Below are positions 6,951 to 14,471 of a stretch of DNA of 43,270 nucleotides, one piece after another (the stretch's first letter is position 1; every line of letters starts with the position of its first letter). Origin of the DNA: Geodermatophilaceae bacterium (GTDB taxonomy: Bacteria; Actinomycetota; Actinomycetes; Mycobacteriales; Geodermatophilaceae). The notes beneath the pieces are model-generated. The model worked only from the letters and a program-made list of their open reading frames with translations, was not told where the DNA came from and did not search any database. Both the position numbers and the translations under genes were made by a program. The stretch is taken from NCBI GenBank assembly GCA_013812145.1, contig JACCTY010000095.1:1-43270 (forward strand). Direction: 5' to 3'.

Positions 6951-9062
6951 GTGACCGACGGACTCGACGCCGTGTTCAATCCGCGGCGGATCGCGCTGGT
7001 GGGGGCGTCCGACCGCGCAGGCACGATGGGGCGGCTGCTGTGGGACAACCTGCGGGACTTCCCGGGTGAGGTGGTCCCGATCAGCCGCTCCGCCAGCATC
7101 GACGGGACGCGGGCGTACGCCGATCTCACCGAGGTGCCGGGCGACATCGACCTCGCTGTCATCGGCGCGCCCGCCGACCGGGTGCTGGGCGCGATCCGAG
7201 CAGCGGCGGAGAAACGGGTGCGCGCGGCTGTCGTCCTGACCGCCGGCTTCGCCGAGATCGGAGCGGACGGCGCGCGGTTGCAGGAGGAGGTCGTGGCAGC
7301 CGCCCGGGCCGGTGGCGTGCGGCTGGTCGGTCCGAACTGCTTCGGCGTACAGAACTGCGACCTGCCGCTGAACGCATCCATCGCGCCGGGCGCGCCCGCC
7401 GGTGATGAGCGGGGCGGGATCAGCCTGGTGACCCAGTCCGGTTCGTACGGCATGGCCGTGCACGCGCTCGGCCTGGACGAGGCGATGCGCTTCGCCAAGG
7501 TGTACGCCGCCGGCAACAAGGCGGAGATCTCCGACGCCGAGACACTGGCCTATCTCCGTGACGACCCGGCGACCCGGGTGGTCTGCCTGCTGCTGGAGTC
7601 GATCACCGATCCGCGGGAGTTCTTCGCCCAGGCGCGCCGGACCACGGCGGTCAAACCCGTGATCGCCGCCGTCACCGGACGAAGCGCCGCCGGCAAGCGC
7701 GCCGCCTTGTCACACACCGCGGCGATGGCATCGGACACCGCGATCCGCGACGCCGCGCTGGAACAGGCAGGGGTGGTTCGCGCGTCCTCTGGCCTGGCCA
7801 TGCTCGACGCGGCCAAGCTGCTGGCCGCCCAGCCGATCCCGGCGGGGGGCCGGGTCGGCATCGTCACGAACTCCGGCGGTCTGGGCGTCGAGTTGACCGA
7901 CCTGCTCGACGTCGAAGGCCTCGAGGTGCCCGAGCTGAGCCCGGCGCTGCAGGCAGACCTGCGCCGCTTGCTGCCGTCGTACGGTAGTCCGCGCAATCCC
8001 GTGGACATGACACCGATCTGGTCGCGGTATGCCGAGCTGTACCCGGCCCTGGTCGACGTACTGGCCCGGTCCGGCGAGGTCGACATCGTCATCCCGATCC
8101 TGCTGGCCCGGGGCGGCTCCCCCGAGGTGGTCGAAGGGCTGGCGGCGACCGTGGCCGCGATGCGTGCCGACGGGAACGACGTTCCGGTCTACGGCTGCTG
8201 GGTGGCTGAGCGGTCCCGGCAGCCCCAGGCCGACGCGCTGCAGGAGGCCGGCGTCCCGTGCCTGCCCTGGCCGGAGCGGACGGCGGCGGCCGCCGGCGCC
8301 GCTCACCGTTGCGCGAGCGCCCTGGGCCGCGACCCCTCGATCCCAGCTGCCCGGGAGACACCAGTCCTGCCCCCGGACACGGACCTGACCGATCCCGTCC
8401 AGGCAAGGGAGTACCTCGCCTCGGCCGGCATCGACACTGCCCCTGTCGCCGTTTGCACAGACGCGGATGGGGCCGTGGCGGCGGCTCGACGACTCGGCTA
8501 CCCCGCCGTACTCAAGGTTGTCCACCCGGCGCTGTCCCACAAGAGCGATGTCGGCGGGGTCCGCGTCGGCCTGTCCGACCCGGCAGCCGTCCGGCAGGCG
8601 GCCGACTACCTGTTGGCGCTGCGCTCCGGCGCGCGCGTCCTGGTGCAACGGCAGGCCAGCGGGGTGGAGTTCGTCGTCGGCGGCCTGCGTGATCCGGGGT
8701 TCGGGCCGGTCGTCATGGTCGGCCTCGGCGGGACCACCGTCGAGGTGCTCGGCGACGTCCAGTTCGCCGTCGCCCCGGTCGACGCCGGGCACGCGGAGGC
8801 GATGCTGCGCTCGCTGCGCGGTGCCGCGCTGCTCGACGGCGTGCGCGGAGCCGAGCCGGTGAACGCGGCCGCGCTGGCCGATCTCATGGTGGCGGTGGGC
8901 GACCTGCTGGTCGGCGTACCGGAGATCGCCGAGATCGACCTCAACCCGGTCCTGGCGACCGCGGCCGGCGTCCGGCCCGTCGACTGGCGGATCGTTCACC
9001 GCGACGATTCGACCCCTGGTGAGCAGAAGGCCGACCAGAACTGTCCCGACGAGGGGAAGTGA
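6951..9062 (+). CDS. ADP-forming acyl-CoA synthetase (NDP-forming, ACD family), single-chain
   Basis: A 703-residue fusion of the usual alpha and beta parts. An N-terminal CoA-binding Rossmann domain (FNPRRIALVGASDRAGTMG) is followed by two succinyl-CoA-ligase-like flavodoxin domains, with the phosphohistidine in ALSHTAAMASD. A C-terminal ATP-grasp domain starts near residue 480 (LKVVHPALSHKSDVGGV, EIDLNP). The family interconverts acid + CoA + ATP with acyl-CoA + ADP + phosphate through a histidine phosphate. The GTG start at 6951 has AAGGA eight bases upstream. Together with the CoA-transferase just upstream, it gives the island two ways to load or unload CoA from an acid; the acid cannot be told from the sequence. 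Confidence 0.88.
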   Translation: MTDGLDAVFNPRRIALVGASDRAGTMGRLLWDNLRDFPGEVVPISRSASIDGTRAYADLTEVPGDIDLAVIGAPADRVLGAIRAAAEKRVRAAVVLTAGFAEIGADGARLQEEVVAAARAGGVRLVGPNCFGVQNCDLPLNASIAPGAPAGDERGGISLVTQSGSYGMAVHALGLDEAMRFAKVYAAGNKAEISDAETLAYLRDDPATRVVCLLLESITDPREFFAQARRTTAVKPVIAAVTGRSAAGKRAALSHTAAMASDTAIRDAALEQAGVVRASSGLAMLDAAKLLAAQPIPAGGRVGIVTNSGGLGVELTDLLDVEGLEVPELSPALQADLRRLLPSYGSPRNPVDMTPIWSRYAELYPALVDVLARSGEVDIVIPILLARGGSPEVVEGLAATVAAMRADGNDVPVYGCWVAERSRQPQADALQEAGVPCLPWPERTAAAAGAAHRCASALGRDPSIPAARETPVLPPDTDLTDPVQAREYLASAGIDTAPVAVCTDADGAVAAARRLGYPAVLKVVHPALSHKSDVGGVRVGLSDPAAVRQAADYLLALRSGARVLVQRQASGVEFVVGGLRDPGFGPVVMVGLGGTTVEVLGDVQFAVAPVDAGHAEAMLRSLRGAALLDGVRGAEPVNAAALADLMVAVGDLLVGVPEIAEIDLNPVLATAAGVRPVDWRIVHRDDSTPGEQKADQNCPDEGK

Positions 9063-9073
9063 CCGCGATCACA
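9058..9073. promoter_or_regulatory. CRP-family-like binding site before the second MetE-like gene
   Basis: AGTGACCGCGATCACA matches the CRP/FNR-type consensus TGTGA-N6-TCACA at every fixed position except the first. It overlaps the stop codon of the acyl-CoA synthetase gene and lies 46 bases upstream of the ATG at 9120, where it could control a promoter for the MetE-like gene and perhaps the CoM operon. No CRP homologue is in the window. Confidence 0.4.
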
Positions 9074-9119
9074 GCGGCCCTAGCGTGGGGCTATCCAACG
9101 ATCGTCAAGGGAGTCGCAC

Positions 9120-10223
9120 ATGCGCATCGGCAATGAGGACATCCTGCTGCCCACCACCATGGTGGGGAACTATCCCAACCCGCGGTGGTACGACGGCCAG
9201 GCCTTCGCCACGGTCCCCAAGGGCGAGTTCATCTTCGACGCGATCAGCCGGGAGGCGTTCGAGGACGCGGTCGGCGCGATCGTGCATGACCAGGAGGCTG
9301 CCGGATTCGACGTGATCGCCGACGGCAAGGTGTACGGCGGAGATTCGCCGTACGGCACGATCCTCTACTACTACTCCGAGCGGATGTCGGGCTGGCGGCT
9401 GTCCGGTCCGCCGGTCGGCCTGCCGATCTACTCCACGCTGTACTCCCCCACCTGCGTCGGTGAGATCAACCGCGAGCACCCGTTCCACCTTGCCCATCTG
9501 CGTGCTGTGCGCAAGGCGACCAAGAAGCCGGTGAAGATCTCCTACACCGGCCTCGGCGTCATCGCCGCCGCCACCCAGAACCTGCACTACAAGGACACCA
9601 AAGAGCTGGCGATGGCGTTGGCCAAGGCGTTCAACGAGGACTTCAAAGAACTCGCCGACAACGGCTGCGAAGTCATCCAGCTGGACGAGTTCGTCTGGCC
9701 CTACGGCATGGGCGACTGGGAGATCGAAGCGGTCAACGCCTCCGTCGAGGGCGTGAACTGCCAGTTCTGGGTGCACACCTGCTGGGGCAACTACTCAGGT
9801 ACGCCGGCGTACTTCCCCGACGAGACGAAGACCGAATTCGGTGCGTACGACTTCGCCAGCCGTGCGCAGGACGCCGCGGCCCCAGAGCGCGCGCACGCGA
9901 TCTTCCCGCACGTGCTCGACGCCAACATCCACGCGCTCAACTACGAGGTCGGGCGAACCGGCGTCGACGACCTGACGCCGCTGCGTGACAACAACTGGGA
10001 GAAGGACTTCGTCGCCGGCGTCATCGACGTCAAGACCACGATCACCGAGAGCGCGGCCGAGGTGGCCGACCGGATCCGCGAGGTGCTCAAGGTGGTGCCG
10101 GCCGAGCGACTGGGCCTGACCACCGACTGCGGCCTGCCCAACCTGCCGCGGATGATCGGCGCGGCCAAGCTCAAGGCGCTGGTCGCCGGTCGGGACATCG
10201 TCCGGGCCGAGCTCCGCGGCTGA
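9120..10223 (+). CDS. MetE-like zinc protein (candidate epoxyalkane/alkyl:coenzyme M transferase)
   Basis: A complete 367-residue member of the MetE C-terminal-domain family, close to the roughly 370 residues of epoxyalkane:CoM transferase. The zinc ligands are His219 and Cys221 (WVHTCWG) and Cys337 (TTDCGLP), a spacing very like the His-x-Cys and distant Cys of XecA. The N-terminus starts PTTMVGNYPNPRWY, the usual start of the barrel. The ATG at 9120 has AAGGGAG six bases upstream. It differs clearly from the first paralogue at 3-986, so the two probably have different substrates or form a hetero-oligomer. It lies directly upstream of the CoM biosynthesis genes. A methionine synthase role is possible but disfavoured by the missing N-terminal half and the neighbours. 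Confidence 0.85.
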   Translation: MRIGNEDILLPTTMVGNYPNPRWYDGQAFATVPKGEFIFDAISREAFEDAVGAIVHDQEAAGFDVIADGKVYGGDSPYGTILYYYSERMSGWRLSGPPVGLPIYSTLYSPTCVGEINREHPFHLAHLRAVRKATKKPVKISYTGLGVIAAATQNLHYKDTKELAMALAKAFNEDFKELADNGCEVIQLDEFVWPYGMGDWEIEAVNASVEGVNCQFWVHTCWGNYSGTPAYFPDETKTEFGAYDFASRAQDAAAPERAHAIFPHVLDANIHALNYEVGRTGVDDLTPLRDNNWEKDFVAGVIDVKTTITESAAEVADRIREVLKVVPAERLGLTTDCGLPNLPRMIGAAKLKALVAGRDIVRAELRG

Positions 10224-10229
10224 CCAGCT

Positions 10230-10271
10230 CCCGGCGCGGCGCTGTCTCCCAGCAAGCGGCGTCGCGCCGGG
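10230..10271 (+). terminator. GC-rich stem-loop after the second MetE-like gene
   Basis: CCCGGCGCG (10230-10238) and CGCGCCGGG (10263-10271) form a perfect 9-bp stem. A small inner hairpin GCTG/CAGC sits in the 24-base loop. It starts 7 bases after the stop codon and has no U-run. It would partly separate the transferase gene from the CoM operon, whose first start lies 90 bases downstream. Confidence 0.5.
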
Positions 10272-10361
10272 GCAAGACTTCGGGTGATCCTTGGCCCGGG
10301 AGGACAACGCCGCCTGGCTCCGTTCCGCATACGGTCGGGCAGACCCGGCGGGAGGCCAGCT

Positions 10362-11129
10362 GTGACGGAAGGTCCCACCTTTCTCGCGCTGCCCGACCGC
10401 ATGAGCAAGCCGCGCTCTCGCGGGATCACGCACATCTTGGACAAGGGCCTGCCGCAGGCGGCCACCGAGGACCTGCTGGATCAGGCCGCGCACCTGATCG
10501 ACATCGTCAAGATCGGCTGGGGCATCGGTTACGTCGACCCGACGCTGCCGCGGCGGATCGCCGCGTACGCCGACGCCGGTGTCCCGGTGTGCCTGGGCGG
10601 GACCTTGACCGAGATCGTCGCGCGGCAGGACCAGGTCGCCCGGTTTCGTCGGTGGGCGCTGTCGATCGGCGTCAGCCACATCGAGGTCTCCAACGGCTTG
10701 CAAGCGCTCACCGATGACCGCAAGCTTGGCCTGATCAAGGAGCTGGCCGCGGACTTCGTCGTACTGGCCGAGACCGGCTCCAAGGACGGCAGCTACCCGT
10801 CAACGCCGGAGGATTGGGCCGAGGAAATGGTCAGGGACCTCGACGCGGGTGCCCAGTTCGTCGTGGCCGAGGGGCGGGAAAGTGGGACCGTCGGCCTGTA
10901 CGACGCCGATCAGGCGGTGCACGAGGAGATCGTCAGCGCAATCATCGGACAGATTCCGCCGGACCGGATCATCTTCGAGGCGCCGCTCAAGGCCCAGCAG
11001 ACCTGGTTCATCACGTGCCTCGGTGCGGAGGTCAATCTGGGCAACATCGAGCCGTCGTCCGTGCTGCCGCTGGAGACGCTGCGGCTGGGGCTGCGCGCGG
11101 ACACCGCCGCTGTGCAGATTCCCCAATGA
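10362..11129 (+). CDS. comA: Phosphosulfolactate synthase (ComA family; XcbB-type)
   Basis: A 255-residue TIM-barrel protein, the usual ComA length. Family blocks are clear: RSRGITHILDKGLP near the start, DIVKIGWGIGY, CLGGTLTEI, IEVSNGLQAL, LAETGSKDG and VAEGRESGTVGLYD. ComA adds sulfite to phosphoenolpyruvate to give (R)-phosphosulfolactate, the first step of CoM synthesis in many methanogens and in bacteria such as Xanthobacter autotrophicus (XcbB1). I chose the GTG at 10362 (GGGAGG six bases upstream); an ATG at 10401 is an alternative. It opens an operon of six genes with 1-4 base overlaps or short gaps. YitD-like relatives outside CoM synthesis exist, but the neighbouring genes argue strongly for CoM. 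Confidence 0.92.
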   Translation: MTEGPTFLALPDRMSKPRSRGITHILDKGLPQAATEDLLDQAAHLIDIVKIGWGIGYVDPTLPRRIAAYADAGVPVCLGGTLTEIVARQDQVARFRRWALSIGVSHIEVSNGLQALTDDRKLGLIKELAADFVVLAETGSKDGSYPSTPEDWAEEMVRDLDAGAQFVVAEGRESGTVGLYDADQAVHEEIVSAIIGQIPPDRIIFEAPLKAQQTWFITCLGAEVNLGNIEPSSVLPLETLRLGLRADTAAVQIPQ

Positions 11130-12079
11130 CCCCGGCGTTGCCGGACCTCGCGCCCAACACGGTAACGCGGCCCTACCGTGGCCTGTCCGTCCAGGACGTC
11201 GACGTCCCGCTCACTGACCAGGCCATCAGCGCGCTGCTGCTCGGCCGCGAGGTCTACCGCCGGACCGACTTTCTGGCGCTGCGCAACGGTTCGCAGACCG
11301 CCTTGGTCGCCGTGCAGGCCGAGAATCGGGAGCCACTGTTCGCCCCTGTCAGCGAGCTACGGGTACTCGCCGGCCCCGCCGACACGGTGTGGATCGACGA
11401 CCCGGAGACCGACGTCGGGAACGCCAGCGCCCTGGCCCGTACGGCGCTGGAACACGGCCCGGCCGGTGCGCTGGCCTACGTCGTACAGGGTCGCTACGAA
11501 CACGTGAACTTCATCTGGCGGCCGGTGCCGCTGCTGATCCATGTGACCGAGGTGATCCCGCCGCACCCACCGAAGCTGTATGCCATGGCCGAGCAGGTGC
11601 TGGCCTTCGACGAGGACCTGCCCCCCGTCGAGCTGGTGCTCGACGCGGTCGACATCCGCGAGCTGGCCGGCGCGCACCCGGCGCCGCACTACCTGCTGCC
11701 GTGCCGCGGCAGCGGCGTCGACCTGCCCGGCGAGGTCAGCTTCCTGGACACCAGACCCGGAGCGGAGTTGGACTGGTTGCTGATCGGGTGCGACCGCTCG
11801 CGGCAGTTCCACGAGCACTTCTACGGCGCGGAGCCGGCCCGCGTGGAGCTGTGCCCTCGGGCCCGGATCGACCGTCCGGACGGAGCAGCCGTGCTGGCCA
11901 AGTGCTGCCTGCTGGAGCGCGGAATCGCGGTTTCCGACCGAGCTGCCGTCGTCCCGTGGGGGTCCAATCTGGACGAGGTTCGGGCCGCTCTGCGCGCCCT
12001 GTGCGGCCTGCCACAGCCGGCGCCGATCGACCTCGTCCCCGCCCCGACCGCCGTCCTCGCCGCTGCCGCCCGGCACTGA
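11126..12079 (+). CDS. Protein of unknown family inside the CoM biosynthesis operon
   Basis: A 317-residue protein that I do not recognise. The ATG at 11126 overlaps the comA stop (ATGA), so it is tightly coupled to comA. It has no signal peptide or membrane segment. It is rich in Cys and His in its second half: HVNFIW, LLIHVTE, HYLLPCRG, LIGCDRSRQFHEHFYG, VELCPR and AKCCLLERG, which could bind a metal or a thiol. The C-terminal 40 residues are Ala/Pro-rich. Its place between the first and second predicted enzymes suggests a catalytic or accessory role in CoM synthesis, such as a step not covered by the other four enzymes, or sulfite or thiol handling. The function is unknown. Confidence 0.85.
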   Translation: MTPALPDLAPNTVTRPYRGLSVQDVDVPLTDQAISALLLGREVYRRTDFLALRNGSQTALVAVQAENREPLFAPVSELRVLAGPADTVWIDDPETDVGNASALARTALEHGPAGALAYVVQGRYEHVNFIWRPVPLLIHVTEVIPPHPPKLYAMAEQVLAFDEDLPPVELVLDAVDIRELAGAHPAPHYLLPCRGSGVDLPGEVSFLDTRPGAELDWLLIGCDRSRQFHEHFYGAEPARVELCPRARIDRPDGAAVLAKCCLLERGIAVSDRAAVVPWGSNLDEVRAALRALCGLPQPAPIDLVPAPTAVLAAAARH

Positions 12080-12133
12080 AACCGTCATGATCGCCGGGGC
12101 GGGGCGGCTGCGCTTTCTTGGTGACGGGCGGCG

Positions 12134-13480
12134 TTGAGCGCGCACCCGGCCGACTCCCGGCTGTTCGGCCACCTGTGGTCGACAGCGGAGTCCCGGACGC
12201 TGTTCGACGACAACGGCCGGGTGCAGTCGTGGCTGCACATACTGGCGACGCTCGCCGAGGCGCAGGCCGACGTCGACCTGGTGCCCCGCGCCGCCGCCGA
12301 CATCATCCGCAACCACGCGCAGGTCGAGCGCATCGACCTCGACGTCGTCGGGTCCGAGACCCGCGCCAGCGGACATTCGACGATGGGTCTGATCCGGGCG
12401 CTGCGGGCCACCCTTCCGGACAGCGCTCGGGAGTGGGTTTACTACGGCGCGACGGTCCAGGACCTGTCCGACACCTGGGGTGCGCTGATCTGCCGCGCGA
12501 TCGGCGACATCATGGCCCGCGACGTGTCGGCGATGCGCGACCTGACCGCCGAGTTGGCCCGCCGGTACCGTGACACGCCCATGTGCGGGCGGACTCACGG
12601 CCAGCCCGGCCTGCCGATCACGTTCGGCTTCAAGGCGGCGGTGTGGGCAGCGGAGCTGGATCGACACCTGAGCCGGCTCGCCCAGGGCAGGCAGCGGTGG
12701 GAAGTGGTCCAGCTCGGTGGGGCACTCGGCACGATGGAGTTCTGGGGCGAGCGGGCACCGGACCTTCTCCAGGCCTTCGCCGCCCGACTGGAGCTGGGCG
12801 CCCCCGAGATCTGCTGGCTGAGCGCCCGCGACCGGGTGGCCGAGTTCGTCTGCCTGCTGGCAGCCACATCCGCCACCGTGGCCAAGATCGGGAATGAGGT
12901 CTTCCAACTGCAGCGCCCGGAGATCGGCGAGGTCCGCGAGGGGTTCCGGCCGGGAACCGTCGGATCGATCACCATGCCGCACAAGCGGAACCCGGAGAAC
13001 TCCGAGCAGCTGGTCTCGCTTTCCCGCGTGGTGCGGGCGCAGGCCGGGCTGGCCCTGGAAGGAATCGTGTCCGAGCACGAGCGCGACGGCCGGGCGTGGA
13101 AGACCGAGTGGCTGCTGCTGCCAGAGGCCTGTCTTGCCTTTTCCGCGAGCTGCGAACTCGGGGTCGCCATGCTCGGTGGGTTGGCGGTCGACGTCGAGCG
13201 GATGAGCCGGAATCTGGCCTCCCACCAGGGGTATCTGATGTCCGAGCCGGTGCTGCGGGCGCTGTCCGATCGGCTCGGTAAACACACCGCGCACGATGTG
13301 GTCTATCAGGCAGCAATGACCGGGATCGAAGCCGGGCAGGACTTCCTGACCGCCCTTCGGGCCGATCGTCGGCTCGACGTGATCACCGACGAGGAGCTCA
13401 CCGCCCTGCTCGACGTGCGCGGAGCGCTCGGTTCCGCCGGCGCGTTCGTCGATCGGGTGCTGGCCGGGCTGGGGAGGTGA
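12134..13480 (+). CDS. Aspartase/fumarase-superfamily lyase (XcbC-type phosphosulfolactate phosphate-lyase candidate)
   Basis: A 448-residue member of the aspartase/fumarase superfamily. Conserved regions are GATVQDLSDTWG, GRTHGQPGLPITFGFK and the flexible-loop signature VGSITMPHKRNPENSE. The catalytic-loop Ser is kept, but the usual second Ser is Ile. The fold resembles adenylosuccinate lyase and carboxymuconate cycloisomerase. In Xanthobacter a member of this superfamily (XcbC1) removes phosphate from phosphosulfolactate to give sulfoacrylate, and the position after comA makes that the best guess. The start is the TTG at 12134: an in-frame stop at 12122 excludes anything longer, and the DSRLFGHLW start region is needed. 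The ribosome binding site is poor. Confidence 0.85.
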   Translation: MSAHPADSRLFGHLWSTAESRTLFDDNGRVQSWLHILATLAEAQADVDLVPRAAADIIRNHAQVERIDLDVVGSETRASGHSTMGLIRALRATLPDSAREWVYYGATVQDLSDTWGALICRAIGDIMARDVSAMRDLTAELARRYRDTPMCGRTHGQPGLPITFGFKAAVWAAELDRHLSRLAQGRQRWEVVQLGGALGTMEFWGERAPDLLQAFAARLELGAPEICWLSARDRVAEFVCLLAATSATVAKIGNEVFQLQRPEIGEVREGFRPGTVGSITMPHKRNPENSEQLVSLSRVVRAQAGLALEGIVSEHERDGRAWKTEWLLLPEACLAFSASCELGVAMLGGLAVDVERMSRNLASHQGYLMSEPVLRALSDRLGKHTAHDVVYQAAMTGIEAGQDFLTALRADRRLDVITDEELTALLDVRGALGSAGAFVDRVLAGLGR

Positions 13481-13481
13481 G

Positions 13482-14471
13482 ATGACACCGCTCGGTAGGG
13501 TACGCGCCGCCCTTGCGGGTATCAGCCGGGTCGAACTCGCGACCGTGCCCACCCCGCTGCAACTCGCCAGCAGGCTGTCCGACGAGCTGGCCGTCCCGAT
13601 CTGGTTCAAGCGGGACGATATGACCGGCATCGGCCTCGGCGGCAACAAGGTACGGCCCCTGGAGTACCTGCTCGCCGACGCACTCGGTCAGGGTTGCGAC
13701 AGCCTGGTCACCGGCGCCGGACCGCAGTCGAACTGGACCATGCTGGCGGCCCTGACCGCGCTCCGATCCGGCTTGGAACCGTTCGTCGTCTGCTACGGCG
13801 ACCCCGTTCCCGACGTCGGCAACCTGCTGCTGCACCGCAAGCTCGGCACCAAGATCTACTTCACCGCAGATCCGGAACGATCCTCAGTGGACAGTGGGAT
13901 CGAACAGCTCGCGGCTGAACTGCGCGGCCTCGGGCGTCATCCATACGTCGTTCCCCGCGGCGGTGCCACAGCCGTGGGAGCGCTCGGTTATGTGCGGGCG
14001 AGCGTCGAGATGGCAGCCCAGCTCGTCAGGATGCCCGAGCCGCCGACCGCGCTCTGGCTGGCCGCCGGCTCCGGCGGAACTTGCGCCGGGCTCGTCGCCG
14101 GAGCAGCGCTGCTGCAAGCGTCGTACGACGTCGTGGGTGTCACGGTGAGTCGACCGGTACCGGAGATCACGGCGCAGGTGAGCCGACTCGCCACGGCCGC
14201 CGGCGAGCTGCTCGGGACGCCGGTGACCGAGCCGGCCGTGGACATCCGGGGCGGCTGGATCGGGCCGGGGTACGGCGTCCCCTCTCCCGAGGGCGAGCAA
14301 GCGGCGGCGCTGGTGGCCCGCGCCGAAAGCGTGTTCCTCGATCCGGTCTTCGGCGCCAAGGCGATGGCCGCACTGATCGACGCCTGCCGGTCCGGTGAGG
14401 TGGTCGGTCCGGTGGCGTTCCTCGTCAGCGGTGGTGCCTCGACATTGTTCGCAGCGGCGGGGCAGCCGTGA
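13482..14471 (+). CDS. D-cysteine desulfhydrase/ACC-deaminase-like PLP enzyme (XcbE-type)
   Basis: A 329-residue fold-type II PLP enzyme. Lys56 in GLGGNKVRPLEY is the PLP lysine, GAGPQSNW (79-86) the substrate loop, and AAGSGGTCAGLVAG the phosphate-binding loop. A GGATAVGALGYV block is also typical of D-cysteine desulfhydrases. The gene begins one base after the previous stop, with GGGGAGGTG as ribosome binding site. In the bacterial CoM pathway a PLP enzyme of this group introduces the thiol sulfur, with cysteine as a plausible donor. Its place between the two aspartase/fumarase homologues supports that role over ordinary ACC or D-cysteine breakdown. Which step it performs here is inferred from the Xanthobacter pathway. 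Confidence 0.87.
   Translation: MTPLGRVRAALAGISRVELATVPTPLQLASRLSDELAVPIWFKRDDMTGIGLGGNKVRPLEYLLADALGQGCDSLVTGAGPQSNWTMLAALTALRSGLEPFVVCYGDPVPDVGNLLLHRKLGTKIYFTADPERSSVDSGIEQLAAELRGLGRHPYVVPRGGATAVGALGYVRASVEMAAQLVRMPEPPTALWLAAGSGGTCAGLVAGAALLQASYDVVGVTVSRPVPEITAQVSRLATAAGELLGTPVTEPAVDIRGGWIGPGYGVPSPEGEQAAALVARAESVFLDPVFGAKAMAALIDACRSGEVVGPVAFLVSGGASTLFAAAGQP

Noticed and set aside
11357-13648. 763-codon open frame on the minus strand across the unknown gene and the first lyase gene
   Set aside because: It is the antisense shadow of two well-supported plus-strand genes in high-GC DNA; its translation is His/Gln/Arg-rich and has no domain.
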